A stretch of 64,000 bases of DNA, from the NCBI GenBank assembly GCA_014529385.2, contig CM043963.1, forward strand, positions 3,721,001 through 3,785,000, read 5' to 3'. The stretch comes from Adiantum capillus-veneris (Eukaryota; Streptophyta; Polypodiopsida; Polypodiales; Pteridaceae). Position 1 is the stretch's first letter, and each line of letters opens with the position of its first letter. Positions 1 to 11,141 of this stretch are shown in pieces. The notes under the pieces were generated by a model. That model saw only the letters and a program-made list of their open reading frames with translations. It was not told where the DNA came from and made no database searches. The translations under genes were made by a program, and so were the position numbers.

Positions 1-72
1 GAATTTCAACCTTCAAGTCCACAACCGCAGGTAGCAAGTCGAGTCGTCGCCGTCGTCTCCACACATTGCATC
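1..72. other. Unassigned lead-in, LTR-A-like tail
   Basis: Non-coding sequence with a GTCGTCGCC-type tract and CATTGCAT, resembling the last third of the LTR-A family (compare the GTCGTCGTC tract near 910-960). It may be the end of a neighbouring LTR cut by the window edge. Nothing else is visible. Confidence 0.3.
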
Positions 73-1111
73 TGTCACGTGACACATCCCAACCCTATGT
101 GTCCGTGGACAACCTACACCACAGCAGGGTTCAGTCAGTCCAGTCAAGTCTAGATTAGCAGTGATCTGGCACTTTTGTGAGTCTATTCATAGACCGTGCA
201 TGCCCAGTCACTTAGCATAGATTCATATCCTCCGGTTGCACACAGCATGATCATCGAAATTCCCATCAGAATCCATTAGCATCAGTTAGGGGAATTTTCC
301 AGTGCATTTAGACTATTTTCCTATTTTTGGTTATTTTCACTTATTATTTTTAAGTGATTTTCCAACAAAAGTAGGTAGGGCAATTTTGTTAAGAAAATAT
401 ATAAGCAAACCCAAGTTAGCACTTTCTGGCAGAAGAGGCAGCAAGAGCTTCTCGCTCAACAGGTAACTTCTCAGCAGTACCCCCTCAAGCACCTTGGCGT
501 TTTTGGAGATCCCATCCTCGCAGACCCACAAGATCTGGCGTTTTCAGCCTAGCCTGGATCGTCAACACCACCAGCACCCTAGCGCTAGCAGGTTACTGCC
601 ATCGCCAACAGATTCATCAGTTTCCCTAGCGTTTTCCCAAAACAGCCCAATCAGCGTTTTTAGATTGCAGATGCAGATCAGCCTAGCATTTTTGGCTAGC
701 AACAGGACTCATCAGCGTTTTCAGTTTCAGCCCCTTACCGCATCAGAACCACAGTGTTTTCAGCCTATGACACAGTAGCAGATCAGCCCCCAAGATTGGT
801 TGCAAATGTTCCCCCATTTTCAGCCATAAAAACGCAGCCAAAACAGTCATTTTCAGCCACCGAAACAATCCCGAAATTCAGCGATTAGAAGATCATAGAT
901 TTCAGCCACCAAGTCGTCGTCGTCATCACCGTCATCGTCATCGGCATAGTCAAGGTTGCATCAGTCCATTGCATACGCATTGTACACCTTTGTGCAATCA
1001 AAGTAGACCACTCTCGCCGACGAGAGTGGGGCCTTCGGAGGAGGGTTTTACAACCTCTCGGTGTCGTATCTCTTCTCTCTCCTTCTCTCAGTCTCAGTCA
1101 CTTGCACGCAC
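73..1111 (+). repeat. LTR-A copy, 3' truncated
   Basis: Begins TGTCACGTGACACATCC and runs in parallel with the LTR at 12442-18110 and more distantly with 11142-12348 and 19910-21127: shared blocks include CTGGCACTTTTGTGAGTCT, a TATA-like ATATATAAGC near 396-405, repeated AGCGTTTT motifs at 530-760, and GAGTGGGGCCTTCGGAGG near 1025. The homologous copies continue past CACTTGCACGCACA, but here the match stops at about 1111 and Gypsy coding remnants begin, so the last 150 bp or so are missing. It has no coding capacity. Confidence 0.8.
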
Positions 1112-1160
1112 AAGAAAGAAAGATACACGTTCTCAACTGACAGAGCAATAGAAAGTCGAA

Positions 1161-1241
1161 TACCTCAAAACAGGGAAGTGTTTTGATTGTGGGGGACAAG
1201 GACATATATCTATGCGATGTCCCAAAAAGGCACAAGAATGA
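1161..1241 (+). pseudogene. Gypsy gag zinc-knuckle fragment
   Basis: A 26-codon open stretch ending in TGA encodes a retroviral-type zinc knuckle, C-x2-C-x4-H-x4-C (residues CFDCGGQGHISMRC), typical of the nucleocapsid end of Gypsy Gag. No Gag body, protease, RT or integrase core follows. The sequence passes directly into the 3' tail of the element, so most of pol has been deleted. Seen directly: the knuckle and the stop. Inferred: membership of the LTR-B Gypsy family, from the tail that follows. Confidence 0.75.
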
Positions 1242-2094
1242 GAATGACTGAGACGAAAATAGAACCGGGCGAGGAGATACTCGCTCCAGAACAAATACTC
1301 GATAGAAAATTGAAAACGATGTGTCGATAGTATTTTCCTTCATGATTTCTTTTATAAATGAATAACTTTGAAATAGGAATTTTCGAAGATAACTTTAATT
1401 TATGAATGAAATTAATGTTTTCTAGAAGATCCTGCTATTTGTGTGCAGATAACATGTGAAATCGACAGTGAGATGATCACGAATTGGGAGCAATGACAAC
1501 TCCAGAATGAACCCGATCACGATTCAAGATAAGAACCATGAATTTTGAATCATGATGATTGATGATGAATGATCGAATGAAACTGTGGTGAGCGCATCAA
1601 GAGTTCCCGTGGGATGAGATGGCTACACAACGATAAGATGACTAGACTAAATAATTGGAACACTCTGTCAGTATGAACTCTGTGTCTGATTGATGTACTA
1701 AATTCCTGAAAATGGTTACTCACACATGTGCTGTGTTTGAGTGCAAGATTGAAAGATGGAATGATTGACGAAATAACTAAAGCATTTCGGTCTTGAGAAA
1801 TCTATAGACATGATCACAATAAGATTTAGATAATCCGACATTAGTAAGGTGTGGTGTGGATCTAGATGTGATTGCTAAATACGGTGTCAAGAATCATGAT
1901 CCTAGATCTGGATGGATTCTATGTGATATAATTTCAATGTGATGTGATGTGACTGTCGTCTTTGTACAAGTATTGGATTTGTGTCGGCTAGTGCATCGGT
2001 ACTTACAGTCAGTGTCTACTGAACTGGTTTATGGCTTATGTCTGATTTTGCACGCGTAATCGAGGGCGATTACAATTCTTCCAAGAGGGGGGTA
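1242..2094 (+). repeat. Gypsy LTR-B 3' internal region with polypurine tract
   Basis: Aligns by eye with 23745-24553 (plus) and with the reverse complement of 10223-11136: shared blocks are GAGGAGATACTCG, CAGTGTCTACTGAACTGG and TTATGGCTTATGTCTGA. It ends in the polypurine tract CCAAGAGGGGGGTA immediately before an LTR. This is the untranslated region between the integrase end and the 3' LTR of a Gypsy element. Confidence 0.75.
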
Positions 2095-2352
2095 TGTCAT
2101 AAACTGATGATGTGGCAAGCTGATGACGTGGCAAAACTGTACAAACGATCGGAAATTGCGTTGGCATGTTGATGTGGCAGCATTATGGACCTCCGCGTTA
2201 TCCATTGACATGCCACGTGGCAAGTTGTACGGGTTTCCGCCATTTTTGTTGGTTGCTTTAGGGCCAATTGCTTTTGAGTTTGAAGCTTTACATGTAACTA
2301 CTTTTGATTTTGAGGCCAAGGGCCTTTAAATAGAACCGAAGGCCCCTCTTTC
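2095..2352 (+). repeat. LTR-B, left part (split by element E)
   Basis: Starts TGTCATAAACTGATGATGTGGC directly after a polypurine tract and carries repeated GACGTGGC/CACGTGGC blocks like the LTRs at 9396-10222 and 24554. It breaks at CCTCTTTC, the left target duplication of element E, and resumes at 6655. Confidence 0.75.
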
Positions 2353-3053
2353 TGAAACCGGCCCATTGGGCGATAGGCTTTGGCTTTCACCTAAAATTCT
2401 TTACTTTAGACACACACAGAGAGAACGTGCAAAGGAACCCTGCGACGAGAATTAACACTTAAGCACACACACGGCTCGAAAGCTAGAATGCCCCGAGCAG
2501 ACGTCGACAACCTGTAGGCCCCAAAATCGGCGCCCCTTTCGGTATTTCTTTATACTTTGAGAGGGTAAATTACAAAGTAGAGTCCTGGGAATCCTTTACC
2601 GCTAGATACTACCAGTTTTGGCCAAATTTCAGCAACATAACAACCCCAAAACTTGCGCGAAACCAATTCCCCTGCTAGAACTCACTTCCATGGGCATAAA
2701 CCCTTTGATTCTTGCCCAAAAACAGTAAATTCAGCACGCTGTATTACTGAATTTTGCACTGTTTTCAGCCCCAAACAGTCCCCTAACTGTCCTCTGCCAG
2801 TGGGGCACTATTCCCAGAGGTTCTGGCGTACGTATGGCTGAAAAACAGCCAATTTACAGTGCATACACAGCGCTGAAAACGCACCTGTACGGTGAGGTTA
2901 TGACCCTTACCGCTGCCTGCTTTGGAGTAGCAATTAGCTATCCCTGTTCCTGCTCAAGGAGGCTCTTGCCTCAACACAAAAGCATGAACCCACACAGTTG
3001 TACATCGGTCAAATAAAGAGCCCTCTTGTGGGGCATCACATAACTGCATGTAG

Positions 3054-3103
<50 letters not shown>

Positions 3104-4074
3104 AGTGTGTAGTGTGCAGGGCATCACTCCTAGCACCACACTATGCATGAGAGGGAAAGAAAGCACTCCATAGCTCTTAACCTGTGACAGGTTCTCAATG
3201 AAGCATCCCCCCAGCATAAATCAAGCACCCCCTCTTCTGCCCTTGACCTATAATGCATCTGTGAACAAATAGATGCAAAAGGGGAAGAATTCCATGGCTG
3301 CCAAAACCTACGAATCGCTGAAAACGCAGCAAAACAGCCCTGTAAACACGCATCTGATGCCTTCTAATGCTGAAAATGAGCTCCTTGGTCCTAGGTAAAG
3401 TCATGGGAAGCTCAAAAATGGAGAGAAATGGCTGAAAATCACAGTTATCAGCCTCCAAAACTGCTCCAAAAAGTCAGTTACGAGTTTTGTTCTCCCAAAC
3501 AACCAAAAAGTGCCACTTGGCACTCATGCATGCAATTTTCCCGCATAGGGCTTCCTGCTTAAAATTTTCTTAACTGATGCATCAATTGACTTTGCAGCAG
3601 AGTAATAAAATGTTCCCCTTGTCATTCTGAAGCTAATGGCGCAAACAGATTTCATGGCCCAAAATAGCAGTTCCCTAAATTTTAGGAGATGCTTTCGTTG
3701 GACTCCCATTGGTCATCTAACCATCAATGCCCACTTGGACCGGATCCAAAAATGCAATGTGGCCCAAATGTCGGATACTTTCTGTTGGTGATCCCACCTT
3801 GACATTATACCTTCATTGAGTTCACTTACTAGTATCCACCAACTTGCTAAGCGCGACACGGGGACCTACATGATCTTGAATTGAGCCTCGACATCCTTTT
3901 ACTTTACAAGTTCCAATGCCGACCAACTTTCCGTCGGCGAGTGAAACTACCGTTCACATTGGCCATACAATGTCCGACCATTTGCAACTTCAAAAAGAGG
4001 GTCTCAAAAATTAAACAAAAATCATTGGAAAGAAATCAACAACTAAGGTTAGAAGTTGCCACGTCCTCGTGACA
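2353..4074 (-). repeat. 3' LTR of element E
   Basis: Direct copy of 4950-6649 with only scattered differences. It contains a (GA)n expansion at 3055-3102 that is reduced to a few repeats in the partner LTR (about 5660), which explains part of the length difference. It carries GCTGAAAACGC motifs also seen, in reverse, in LTR-A. Confidence 0.9.
3055..3102. repeat. (GA)n microsatellite
   Basis: About 24 uninterrupted GA units inside the E 3' LTR. The homologous position in the 5' LTR has only GAGAGAGAG, so the expansion post-dates integration. Confidence 0.95.
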
Positions 4075-4095
4075 TACCCCCCTCTCGAAATCGCA
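4075..4095 (-). other. Polypurine tract of element E
   Basis: On the minus strand GAGAGGGGGGTA lies immediately before TGTCACGAGG, the start of the 3' LTR. This is the expected plus-strand primer site. Confidence 0.8.
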
Positions 4096-4762
4096 AACGT
4101 CCTAGATTGCATACCATAAATACATGCCATAGATGATCTTGTGTGGTAAGCACCCTTTTATCATTGCATGTATCCGCAAGAGAGACTGTCAAAACGTGTG
4201 TACAAATGACTTAATGAGACCTTCATACTTTTGTCAAACTATACACTGCTATTGCACTGAATCCACGAGTACATTTGATGTGCTAGCTCTATCATTACCC
4301 CTCCTTTGCAGACATTAGGTTGGGACATACACAGGTTGTAACCCAAAGGCCTCAAGGTAAAGCTGCAATACATTTGGTGACTCTGACAGTTCGTGCTCTT
4401 CCATCCACTTTGCATCCATAGGTGGATGGTTCTTGAACTTCACCAAATAGAATCTAGCAACTTGTCCCTTAACTTTTTACCTGTGCAAGAGGCTCTTGCC
4501 TCTGCAAACGAGCATAATTCTGCAACACTGTAGCGTGCTACCCGCAACCAAGTAAGCTCAAATTGCAAGCTGATTTACCAATGCATCAAAGAATCCAAGC
4601 AATCGCCTCAGAGAATCGGCGAGCACCGTGTCACCTGGCAGACCCACATCACTCCCGCAAAAGATCTAGTGGCCAATCTACCACCGTGAGACCTCTCCCT
4701 ATCTCATCTTGGTTCATACTTGCAAACCCTAAAAACGCAGCAGAAAATAAACCCTTATTTGA
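4096..4762 (-). pseudogene. Degenerate internal remnant of element E
   Basis: The minus strand is the counterpart of the Gypsy-B tail: AAGGCCTCAAGGTAAAGCT and the CCATCCA..TTGCATCC block near 4345-4425 match 10828-10890 in the same orientation, where they cover the end of the integrase/chromodomain tail. No continuous reading frame remains. It is a scar of a larger Gypsy ancestor rather than a gene. Confidence 0.5.
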
Positions 4763-4852
4763 TCACTTTTTGACAGGGCGAACGTGCGGAATTTCCTGTC
4801 TGTCCTGTGAAGAGGAACCCTCTTCCACAATGCCCTTCCCTTGGTCGGCCAT
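4763..4852 (-). pseudogene. Residual gag start of element E
   Basis: A 29-codon minus-strand frame beginning MADQGKGIVEEG lies about 100 bp inside the 5' LTR, where Gag should start, and ends at a TGA. No Gag domain follows. Reading it as a Gag N-terminus is an inference from position only. Confidence 0.4.
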
Positions 4853-4931
4853 AGTGTAATCCCGCGTTCCTGTACTCTGTGTCTTTACCCAAAACAATCG
4901 AGGCCCACTCTTTGAGGAAAAAGTGATTGAT

Positions 4932-4949
4932 GTCCCGGCAATGGAACCT
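4932..4949 (-). other. Possible primer-binding site of element E
   Basis: Minus-strand sequence next to the 5' LTR reads AGGTTCCATTGCCGGGAC. The core TTGCCGGG resembles the tRNA-Asp-type binding site of some plant Gypsy elements, but the first bases do not match TGG. Weak call. Confidence 0.35.
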
Positions 4950-6649
4950 TGAAACCTGCCCGTTGGGCGGTAGGCTTTGGCTTTCACCTGAAATTCTTTA
5001 CTTTAGACACACACAGAGAACGTGCAAAGGAACCCTGCGACGGGAATTAACACTTAAGCACGCACACAGCTCGAAAGCTAGAATGCCCCGAGCAGTTGCC
5101 GACAACCTGTAGGCCCCAAAATGGGCGCCCCTTTCGCTATTTCTTTATACTTTGAGAGGGTAAATTACAAAGTAGAGTCCTGGGAATCCTTTACCTGTAT
5201 CCCGCTAGATACTACTAGTTTTGGAAAATTTCAGCAACATAACAACCCCAAAACTTGCGAGAGACCAATTCCCCTCCTAGAACTCACTTCCATTGGCATA
5301 AACCCGTTGATTCCTGCCCAAAAACAGTAAATTCAGCACGCTGTATTTACTGGTTTTTGCCTTGTTTCAGCCCCAAACAGTCCCCTAACTGTCCTCTGCT
5401 AGTGGGACACCATTCCCAAAGGTTCTGGCATCCGCATGGCTAAAAAACAGTCAATTTACAGTGCATACACAGCGCTGAAAACGCACCTGTACGGTAAGGT
5501 TATGACCCTCACCGGTGCCTGCTTTAGAGTAGCAGTTAGCTATCCCTGTTCTTGCTCAAGGAGGCTCTTACCTCAACACAAAAGCATGAATCCACACAAT
5601 TGTACATCAGTCAAATGAAGAGCCCTCTTATGGGGCATCACATAACTGCACGTAGGGGGGAGAGAGAGCAATGTGTGGTGTGCAGGGCATCACTCCTAGC
5701 ACCACACTATGCATGAGAGGGAAAGAAAGCACTCCATAGTTCTTAACCTGTGACAGGTTCTCAATGAAGCATCCCCCCAGCATAAATCGAGCACCCCCTC
5801 TTCTATCCTTGACCTGTAATGCATATGTGAACAAATAGATGCCAAAGGGAAAGAATTCCATGGCTGCCAAAACCTGCGTATCGCTGAAAACGCGGCAAAA
5901 CAGCTTGTAAACACGCATCTGATGCCTTCTAATGCTGAAAATGAGCTCCTTGGTCCTAGGTAAAGTCATGGGAAGCTCAAAAATGGAGAGAAATGGCTGA
6001 AAATCACAATTATCAACCTCCAAAACTACTCCAAAAAGTCAGTTACGAGTTATGTTCTCCCAAACTTGGTAAATTGACCAAAAAGTGCTACTTGGCACTC
6101 ATGCATGCAATTTCCCCGCATTGGGCTTCCTCCTTAAGCATCTCTTAACTGATGCATCAATTGGCTTTGCAGCAGAGTAACAAAATGTTCCCCTTGTCAT
6201 TCTGAAGCTAACGGTGCAAACAGATTTCATGGCCCAAAATAGCAGGTCCCTAAATTTTAGGAGATGCTTTTGTTGGACTCCCATTGGTCATCTGACCATC
6301 AATGCCCACTGGGACCGGATCCAGAAATAAAATGTGGCCCAACTGTCGAATACTTTCTGTTGGTGATCCCACCTTGACATTGTACCTTCATTGAGTTCAC
6401 TTCCTAGAATCCACCAACTTGCTAAGCGCGACGAGGGGACCTACATGATCTTGAACTGAGCCTAGACTTCCTTTTACTTTACGAGTTCCAATGCCGACCA
6501 ACTTTCCTTCTGCGGGTGAAACTACCATTCACATTGGCCATACAATGTCCGACCATTTGCAACTTCAAAAAGAGAGATTCAAAAATTAAACAAAAATCAT
6601 TGGAAAGAAATCAACAACTAAGGTTAGCAGTTGCCACGTCCTCGTGACA
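4950..6649 (-). repeat. 5' LTR of element E
   Basis: Partner of 2353-4074. Its right end TGACA is followed by the target duplication CTTTC, and its left end abuts the internal region. The two LTRs differ by scattered substitutions and small indels. Confidence 0.9.
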
Positions 6650-6654
6650 CTTTC

Positions 6655-7262
6655 CCTCAGTGTGCTGACGCGCAATTGAGCATAGAGGGCCCGTGGAAGT
6701 TGTGACTTTGCTCAAGCATTGATATAAAAATTAATATCGGAAGGGGCGCCAGATTTTGGGGTCAATACCTCTAGGCACGGAACTATGTCCGGCCCTGTCG
6801 ACTCTGTTTTAAAAGTGTGATAAAATTGTGAAGTATTGTAAGTGATTCTCTCGTGTGTCGCGCCCGATCTCCGACTTGGGGTGTCCAAGTCTGTAACAGC
6901 GGAAGGTGCAATGAAGACAAGAATTGGCTCATGATCCGGTGGGCACCTCGACTCCGATCTAAAACACCTGCAATGCCAAACACATGAACAACACACACCT
7001 GTGGAGAAGAGAGATTGCTGAGGTAGAAAGAGACAGAAAATTTGAGAGAGAGAGAGAGAGATGGGAAAGGCTCTCCATGCTAACAAGAAGCTGCTCATAC
7101 AAGTGACCAAGGGTGGTCCAGCATAGAACTAACATGCCAACTTGATAGACCCGAGGTACACACAACTACGACTGCTACTCACACTACCAATTGTTCCAGC
7201 ACATGAGACCACTGACACGGTCTCTACATGGGAAGGAAACCCCAACACGAATCCACCTCTTG
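6655..7262 (+). repeat. LTR-B, right part after element E
   Basis: Continues the LTR-B interrupted at 2352: GGGGCGCCAGATTTTGGGG..CAATACCTCT matches GAGGCGCCAGACTTTGGGG at 24957 in another LTR-B copy. Similarity fades after about 6880, and the 3' boundary is not visible. Confidence 0.55.
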
Positions 7263-7663
7263 CCAGTTTGTTGTATTGTAATTGTAAGGTAATGCTTAAA
7301 ACATAGATCTCAGCTTATACCACTTAAACTTACATACATTTCTTTAGTTTGCACGAAACTTCTAATTTGGCGTTTCTTTCTCGGACGTAACTGTTTCGAA
7401 ACTTCTGAAACTCGTTTCAAACGAAACGTTTCGAAACTCCGTGGCAACTATGTGCGTCCAATACATGATGGACTAAGGGTGGGAGTGGTCAATAAGTCCG
7501 GGATAGGTGCACGAAGATTCTTTGAGAGGGGGAAAAAAACAGAGAGAGGTTCGTTGGGTTCTTAGTTCTGCTTGCGGTTCTTCCCTTGAGTTCGCGAAGT
7601 CGAAGCACGCACAGAGCTCTGATACCAATGCCAAGTGCAACGCGCACAGAGCTCTGATACCAA
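7263..7663 (-). other. Internal stub of a minus LTR-A element with duplicated primer site
   Basis: The reverse complement of the initiator tRNA-Met primer site, GCTCTGATACCA, occurs twice (7618-7629 and 7651-7662) within a short tandem duplication (GCACAGAGCTCTGATACCAA), directly left of a minus-strand LTR. The rest, 7263-7600, holds no gene. A palindrome GTTTCGAAAC occurs at 7393-7402 and 7428-7437. Confidence 0.6.
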
Positions 7664-8843
7664 CGTCAGGTGCAACGGTAAGAAAGTCTGCAATTATCGT
7701 TGCCAGAAGAGGATTACATCAGAAATGTAAGTAAACAATAATTCAAAGAAAAAAAAGAATGGGAGGGAATCAATTTGAAATCCTCCATTACCTGCGAGAC
7801 AGCAAGTGTTTAAGGATGTTGCTCGGATCTAGTACTCCACACAAACACAAGGGACACTTTACTTCACTTGAAAGAACTAAACTAAACTGAATGAAAGAAA
7901 GATACACAACAGAGAGAGAGAGAGAAAAGAGACGACACCGAATGCCGGTCCCAAACCGTCAAGGGCCCCCTTGCTCTGTTGCCAGAGCAAGTACTTTCTT
8001 TATTTCTTGCACAAATGCTGATACAATGATGCTAAATGCTGATGATGCTAAGATGCTAATGGTTACTGCTGTAGATGTTGCGGGGTACTGTGGGTATTGG
8101 GGATCCCTATGTTGATGTAGGCAAGAGCCAAGCCAAAACACAAGGGGTGCTAGATGCTGGGGTACTATGTCGACGACGAGGACGACGAGGAGGAGGAGGG
8201 GTACTTGTGTTGTGGTGTTGCTGAGGTGTTAATGGGTATTGCTGGAGAAACTTGGTACTGCGACGACGACGACGACGAAGAAGACAATCTATGGGCTGAT
8301 CTACTATCGCCGAGGACGACGATGGGCTGAAAACTGAAAACAATGAGGAGAATGATGGCTGAAATCTGAAAACGCTGGTGGTATTGCGGCAAGGACTACA
8401 GCCGCAACGAGGCTATGCTGAAAACGCTGAGGGCTGAAATCTGATGGCGATCATAGGGCTGAAAATGCTGATGGCTGCTGGAGAAAACGTTGGTTGATGG
8501 TTGGCCAAGCGCTAGTACTACTGAGAGGCTCTTCTACTGCTCCTCTGCCTTCTATTGGCGCTCAAAGGGTTTCTTTATAGGTCCTTTAGCCATTTGCCCT
8601 ACCCTACTTTTAATAAATGTCATGTCAAAGTCACTTATCAATAAATGACTTAAGTGACTGTTCATATGTCTATATGCTTAAGTGACTTAACTGTGCAAGT
8701 GAGGGTATGCAACTAGGACATGCCTGATCATGCACGTCCTGCAAGAGGCTCACAAAGGTGCCAGGCTAGGTTCTAAGCTAAGACTGACGCTAGACTGTAG
8801 CAAAAGCATGTCCACGTAGCCCAAGTGCTGTGCGCACGTGACA
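7664..8843 (-). repeat. LTR-A-type LTR, minus strand
   Basis: The reverse complement starts TGTCACGTGCGCACAG, contains AAAAGTAGGGTAGGGCAAATGG and repeated GCGTTTTCAGC motifs in LTR-A order, and ends at 7664 just before the primer site. It is therefore a 5' LTR of a minus-strand element whose interior is almost gone. GAC/GAG trinucleotide tracts near 8170-8285 correspond to the GTC tracts of other LTR-A copies. Confidence 0.75.
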
Positions 8844-9382
8844 TAGAACCTATGCTTTTCACGTAAGTACTGGGCATGGTCAAAGGCCTTTAAAAGAGTG
8901 CCATGGCCTCTTCTGCCGGCAGATTAGCTTGAAGCTTGCCAGAGAGAGAGGACCTTCGAACTTCGTACTTTGTGGAAGCTTAATAAATAAAGAAAATACA
9001 GAGAAGGGACGCCAGTCTTTGGGGCATGTGCTTCTAGGCGCAGAACTCCAAGGTGCAGTTTCAACTCTCTTAGTTTTATTTAGTTGTTTCAGTTTCGCTC
9101 ACATGTGTTGCATTCAATCTTTGGCTTGGAGTGTACAAGCTCAACTCCTTCCTACATGTGCACCTCTTAGTGGCATGGCGCTCACTTGCTTTTTCCCTCC
9201 TCAAGTCGATTGGCCTTCCGCAATGTGCAAGGTCTACTATCAACGAGTGGAAAAGAGGAACGAGGGGAGGCTGGACAAGCCCTAATTTTTTAAGTTACCT
9301 CACACATAACTTCTTTGATAAAAAAACTAAGAAAGGTTTTTAAGTGCTTTTCTTGAGTGATGATACCGAACACTACCAAAGA
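8844..9382 (+). repeat. LTR-B-like fragment
   Basis: From about 8886 it resembles the middle and 3' part of LTR-B: AAAGGCCTTTAAAAGAG, GGGACGCCAGTCTTTGGGGC and TCTCTTAGTTTTATTTAG match the reverse complement of 9396-10222. The segment 9230-9290 (GAGGGGAGGCTGGACAAGCC) reappears inverted at 18145-18210 inside element A. No gene. Confidence 0.5.
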
Positions 9383-9394
9383 GCTCTAACACCA
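9383..9394 (-). other. Degenerate tRNA-Met primer-binding site
   Basis: GCTCTAACACCA is the reverse complement of TGGTATCAGAGC with two changes, one base left of the LTR end at 9396. Confidence 0.6.
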
Positions 9395-9395
9395 A

Positions 9396-10222
9396 TGTAA
9401 TATGCAGCTGAGTGATTTGTGGCGATAACTCAAGATGAGTTCTCAATGCTACTCAAGTTTCCTTTTATTTCATGAGAGAGTTGTGCAATAGACTAGAGAG
9501 ATACGAGAGAGTGATATTGTGAGTGCAGGTTCTGTGTGATAGAGGGGGAAGAAGTGCAGCAGACTTGGGTTGAGGATCTACCACAATACACGTGAGAAAA
9601 CTGAAAGAACTAAACAAAACTAAGAGAGAGACGACACGGCACGGCGTAGTTCCGCGCCCAGAGAGACTCGCCCCAAAGACTAGCCACCCTTTCCATATTT
9701 CTTATAATTAATGCTTCACAAAGTACAATGTCCGAGGGTCCTCTTCTCAGCAATGCTCCCAACCTCATTTGCCTGAGACTGAGGCCTTGGCACTCAATTT
9801 ATAGGCCCTGGGCGATAAAAGCTATACACATGAAAAGCTTCAAGTCTAAAAGCATCTTGGCCCAAAAGCTAGCGCTAGGGGCAACCAACGCAATTTGCAA
9901 AAATCTGTACAGGTGCCACGTCAGCAACGTATATCGCGGAGATCCATGCGGCTTGCCACGTCATCAACAAAATTCGCAAGCATCCGTACAGTTGCCACGT
10001 CATCAACCCTCCATGCCACGTTTTAGCCTTGTGTCCCTTAGGCCCCATCGCACAGGGCCCCATAAGTTAGAACAACTTATAAAATTGATGACCTTTAATT
10101 TTAGGCCTCTCTGATAGGTTTTGCAAGTTGGATCAACTTTTTCAGCATCTTTCAGTAGGGTTCTGACCCCTCTTTGTCCGGAGTCCGTCCTTTAGGTCAT
10201 GCCACGTCATCACTTTGTGACA
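9396..10222 (-). repeat. LTR-B, minus strand
   Basis: The reverse complement starts TGTCACAAAGTGATGACGTGGC and ends GCATATTACA, about 827 bp. A polypurine tract lies on its upstream side (10223-10240) and a primer-site relic on its downstream side (9383-9394). It therefore has the context of both a 3' and a 5' LTR, as in a tandem array sharing LTRs. Confidence 0.8.
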
Positions 10223-11136
10223 TACCCTCCTCTTGAAAGAATTGTAATCAACATAACCAACATAAGCCAAAAACCAGTAAAATGGACACTGACTCTAAGT
10301 ATTGATGCACTAGACAACACATATCAAGTACTTGCACGAAGACGACAGCCACTCAACATTCACGACATTCACATCACTATCCCTGTCAAGATCTTAGATG
10401 AGAATCATGATCTCGTAACGTATTTAGCAATCACATCCAGATCTCACTGATCTCTAGTGGATGTCTTGATTGACTAAATCTTGTTCCTATCATATCCACA
10501 TCACCCCTCAAGTGTGCAAGACCAAAATGTTGCAGTCATTTCGTCTTTCAGACATGCACTCAAACACTACACACATGAGAGAGCACATATAACACATTCA
10601 TTTTAGAAATTCCTATTTCAAAGTACTTCTTTTCATAAAGTCACACAGCAAAATACTGTCAGCCCCTCAATATCCCTGAAGTCTCAAAAAAAATCAGTGA
10701 CTTTATTCCATATGGGTAATCTGAAACAAAGAAGCGGAGTAACTCCCCTCTTGTGCAACCCACACCGCACCAGATTCAACCCGTTGACAATTGCTCTTGG
10801 AATAGTCGAAGCTAAACCAAAAGCCTCAAGGTAAAGCTATGAAATCCAAGAAGTATCTGCTAGGTCCTCCTCCATCCATTTCGCATCCAATGCCGGATAG
10901 TTCTTAAACTTGTGACTAAATACCAACGTATCACCTTCCCTTTCACTTTCCTTTCCTTGTGAGCCAAGATTTGTTTTGGAATAAAAATTTCCTTTCCTTG
11001 TGAGCCAAGATTTGTTCTGGAATAAGAATTTCCCCTATCTCTTCCACCTCAGGTTGCTCCTCTGACTCCCTGTCCACTGGCACCTCACCTTTGAAAGGTC
11101 TCAACAGCCTCACATGAAATACATTGTGAATTTTCC
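10223..11136 (-). pseudogene. Gypsy-B integrase tail and 3' untranslated region
   Basis: Next to the LTR is the minus-strand polypurine tract CAAGAGGAGGGTA. Further right, the minus strand encodes the end of a Gypsy integrase: IHNVFHV followed by an acidic EEQPEVEEIGEILIPEQIL, the usual C-terminal/chromodomain-like tail. The frame is broken by a 46-bp tandem duplication (GTGAGCCAAGATTTGTT twice, 10959-11027). The coding sequence continues at 21133-21204, beyond the inserted element A. It is non-functional. Confidence 0.8.
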
Positions 11137-11141
11137 AAGTA

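Larger units (their letters stand above)
2353..6649 (-). mobile_element. Complete non-autonomous LTR element E
   Basis: Two direct repeats of about 1.7 kb (2353-4074 and 4950-6649) flank only about 875 bp. Both start TGTCACGAGGACGTGGC on the minus strand and end in CA, and the unit is bounded by CTTTC. A minus-strand polypurine tract adjoins the 3' LTR and a short gag start lies near the 5' LTR, so the orientation is minus. No protease, RT, RNase H or integrase is present. Terminal similarity to LTR-B (TGTCA...GACGTGGC) suggests a related Gypsy lineage. Mobilisation in trans is inferred. Confidence 0.9.
2348..6654. other. Target-site duplication CTTTC of element E
   Basis: CTTTC occurs at 2348-2352 and again at 6650-6654, exactly flanking the TG...CA termini of the element between them. 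A perfect 5-bp duplication is the mark of LTR-element integration, and its position shows that E integrated into a pre-existing LTR-B. Confidence 0.9.
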
